This document shows positions 6,121-6,911 of a stretch of DNA of 6,911 nucleotides, in pieces. Made by a program: the position numbers and the translations under genes. Origin of the DNA: an uncultured Peptostreptococcaceae bacterium (GTDB taxonomy: Bacteria; Bacillota; Clostridia; Peptostreptococcales; Anaerovoracaceae); the NCBI GenBank assembly GCA_905236895.1, contig CAJOQI010000010.1, forward strand, positions 1-6,911, in the 5' to 3' direction. Under the pieces are notes generated by a model, which searched no databases, had not been told where the DNA came from, and was given only the letters and a program-made list of their open reading frames with translations. Position 1 is the stretch's first letter. Each line of letters opens with the position of its first letter.

Positions 6121-6911
6121 TGCCGCAGGACTTGCATTGGATCAATTGGATGTTGTCACTGTTTTAGGTGTTGCGGTATTCATGATTCTGGTATCCTTAA
6201 CCTTCCTGGTCCTTACCACAACTACGGGCAAGATGAAGGCCATAATACCGGCTGCGTTGCTTCTGTTAATAGACGCCACCCTTTTTATTGGTTTTAACGA
6301 CGCCTGTGCAGCTGCCATGGGCTTTGGTGGACCCAAGGGACAGTTGGGGTATTACTTTATAAATCTTAGTACATGGACCAGGGTATTGATTATGCTGGGA
6401 CTTTTGGCCTTTGCTTGGGTGAAACTCATAATCATGGTCAAGTATATAGCCGGATCCATCACACCCTTTTCCATCAAGGAGGCTTTGGATACAATGCCCC
6501 AAGGCATTGCCTATTTCACCGAGGACGGACAGATCCTTCAGATAAACGAAACCTTTGAAGACCTGGCATATAGAACCACGGGAGATGTTGTAAACGACGC
6601 CAGTCATTTTTGGGACGACGTGAGAGACGGCAATGTAAAAGAAGGAATCAAAGTGGAGGCAGGGGAGAATCTTGTTGTGGCCTATCCCGAGGGAGATACC
6701 TGGATTTTCAGCAATAGCGCAATCCATGGAGATATGACTCCCTTCCAATTTAGACAGATCCAGGCGGTTGATGCCACTAACGAGCATATACTCTTTGAGG
6801 AATTGGACAAAGAAACCAGCAGACTGTCGGATATGAACAGACGTCTCAGGAATTACAACAATGTGGTGGACCAGACCATTAGAGAAGAGGAGCTGCTGGC
6901 AACAAAGATGA
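6113..6911 (+). CDS. Membrane PAS-like sensor, likely the N-terminal part of a histidine kinase (3' end beyond window)
   Basis: The frame is open from ATG 6113 to the window edge: 266 codons with no stop. Three hydrophobic helices lie near residues 14-38, 42-62 and 88-112. A PAS-like domain follows at about 120-222 (ALDTMPQGIAYFTEDGQILQIN, with a later IFSN strand and a VDATNEH exit). A coiled coil at about 223-262 (EELDKETSRLSDMNRRLR) ends in REEELLATKM at the edge. From memory of clostridial kinases with this PAS-coil layout, such a linker usually leads straight into an H-box with an IHD-type phospho-acceptor His. That residue and the ATPase domain would lie just beyond base 6911 and are not visible. 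The start is fixed by the strong site at 6098-6107. The gene overlaps the 7TM sensor gene by 8 nt, so the two are probably made together and may form a complex. A response-regulator gene downstream would be expected. Confidence 0.82.
   Translation, partial: MTNAAGLALDQLDVVTVLGVAVFMILVSLTFLVLTTTTGKMKAIIPAALLLLIDATLFIGFNDACAAAMGFGGPKGQLGYYFINLSTWTRVLIMLGLLAFAWVKLIIMVKYIAGSITPFSIKEALDTMPQGIAYFTEDGQILQINETFEDLAYRTTGDVVNDASHFWDDVRDGNVKEGIKVEAGENLVVAYPEGDTWIFSNSAIHGDMTPFQFRQIQAVDATNEHILFEELDKETSRLSDMNRRLRNYNNVVDQTIREEELLATKM

Overview
The window looks like a chromosomal segment of a low-to-medium GC Gram-positive anaerobe, probably class Clostridia. The reasons are purine-rich Shine-Dalgarno sites, extended -10 promoters, intrinsic terminators with T tails, an iron-sulfur RlmD-type 23S rRNA methyltransferase, and a secreted protein with clostridial-style cell-wall-binding repeats. 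I cannot name a family or genus from sequence alone. All five real genes are on the + strand. There are no tRNA or rRNA genes, CRISPR arrays, insertion sequences or phage genes.

Layout: (1) An intrinsic terminator at 21-46 closes an unseen upstream gene. (2) 150-1538 encodes an RlmD/RlmCD-family rRNA uracil-C5 methyltransferase with complete iron-sulfur, SAM-binding and catalytic motifs. Its perfect extended -10 box lies so close to the ATG that the mRNA may be leaderless. (3) 1539-1683 is a regulatory gap with a promoter and three imperfect TTGAG..GATA direct repeats. (4) 1684-3420 encodes a secreted protein: signal peptide, a regular array of nine 29-residue wall-binding-like repeats, and a C-terminal transglutaminase-like domain with an apparent Cys-His-Asp triad. 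Its GTG start is chosen by a strong ribosome binding site. It is followed by a strong terminator (3465-3505). (5) From a second perfect TGATATAAT promoter at 3610-3618, three closely packed genes run to the window end. They encode an acidic zinc-ribbon single-pass membrane protein (3666-4400), a multi-spanning sensor resembling the 7TM histidine-kinase family but without visible phospho-acceptor or ATP-binding motifs (4417-6120), and a three-TM, PAS-like, coiled-coil protein that overlaps the previous gene by 8 nt and is cut by the window end (6113-6911). The last is probably the start of a sensor histidine kinase.

How they may work together: the first two genes look like single transcription units. 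The last three look like one operon. The most interesting hypothesis here is a signalling unit in which a catalytically degenerate 7TM receptor is produced in coupled fashion with a likely active PAS kinase, accompanied by a zinc-ribbon membrane protein. The kinase catalytic region and any response regulator would lie beyond base 6911, so this is inference. A link between that system and the adjacent secreted wall protein is possible but is suggested only by proximity.
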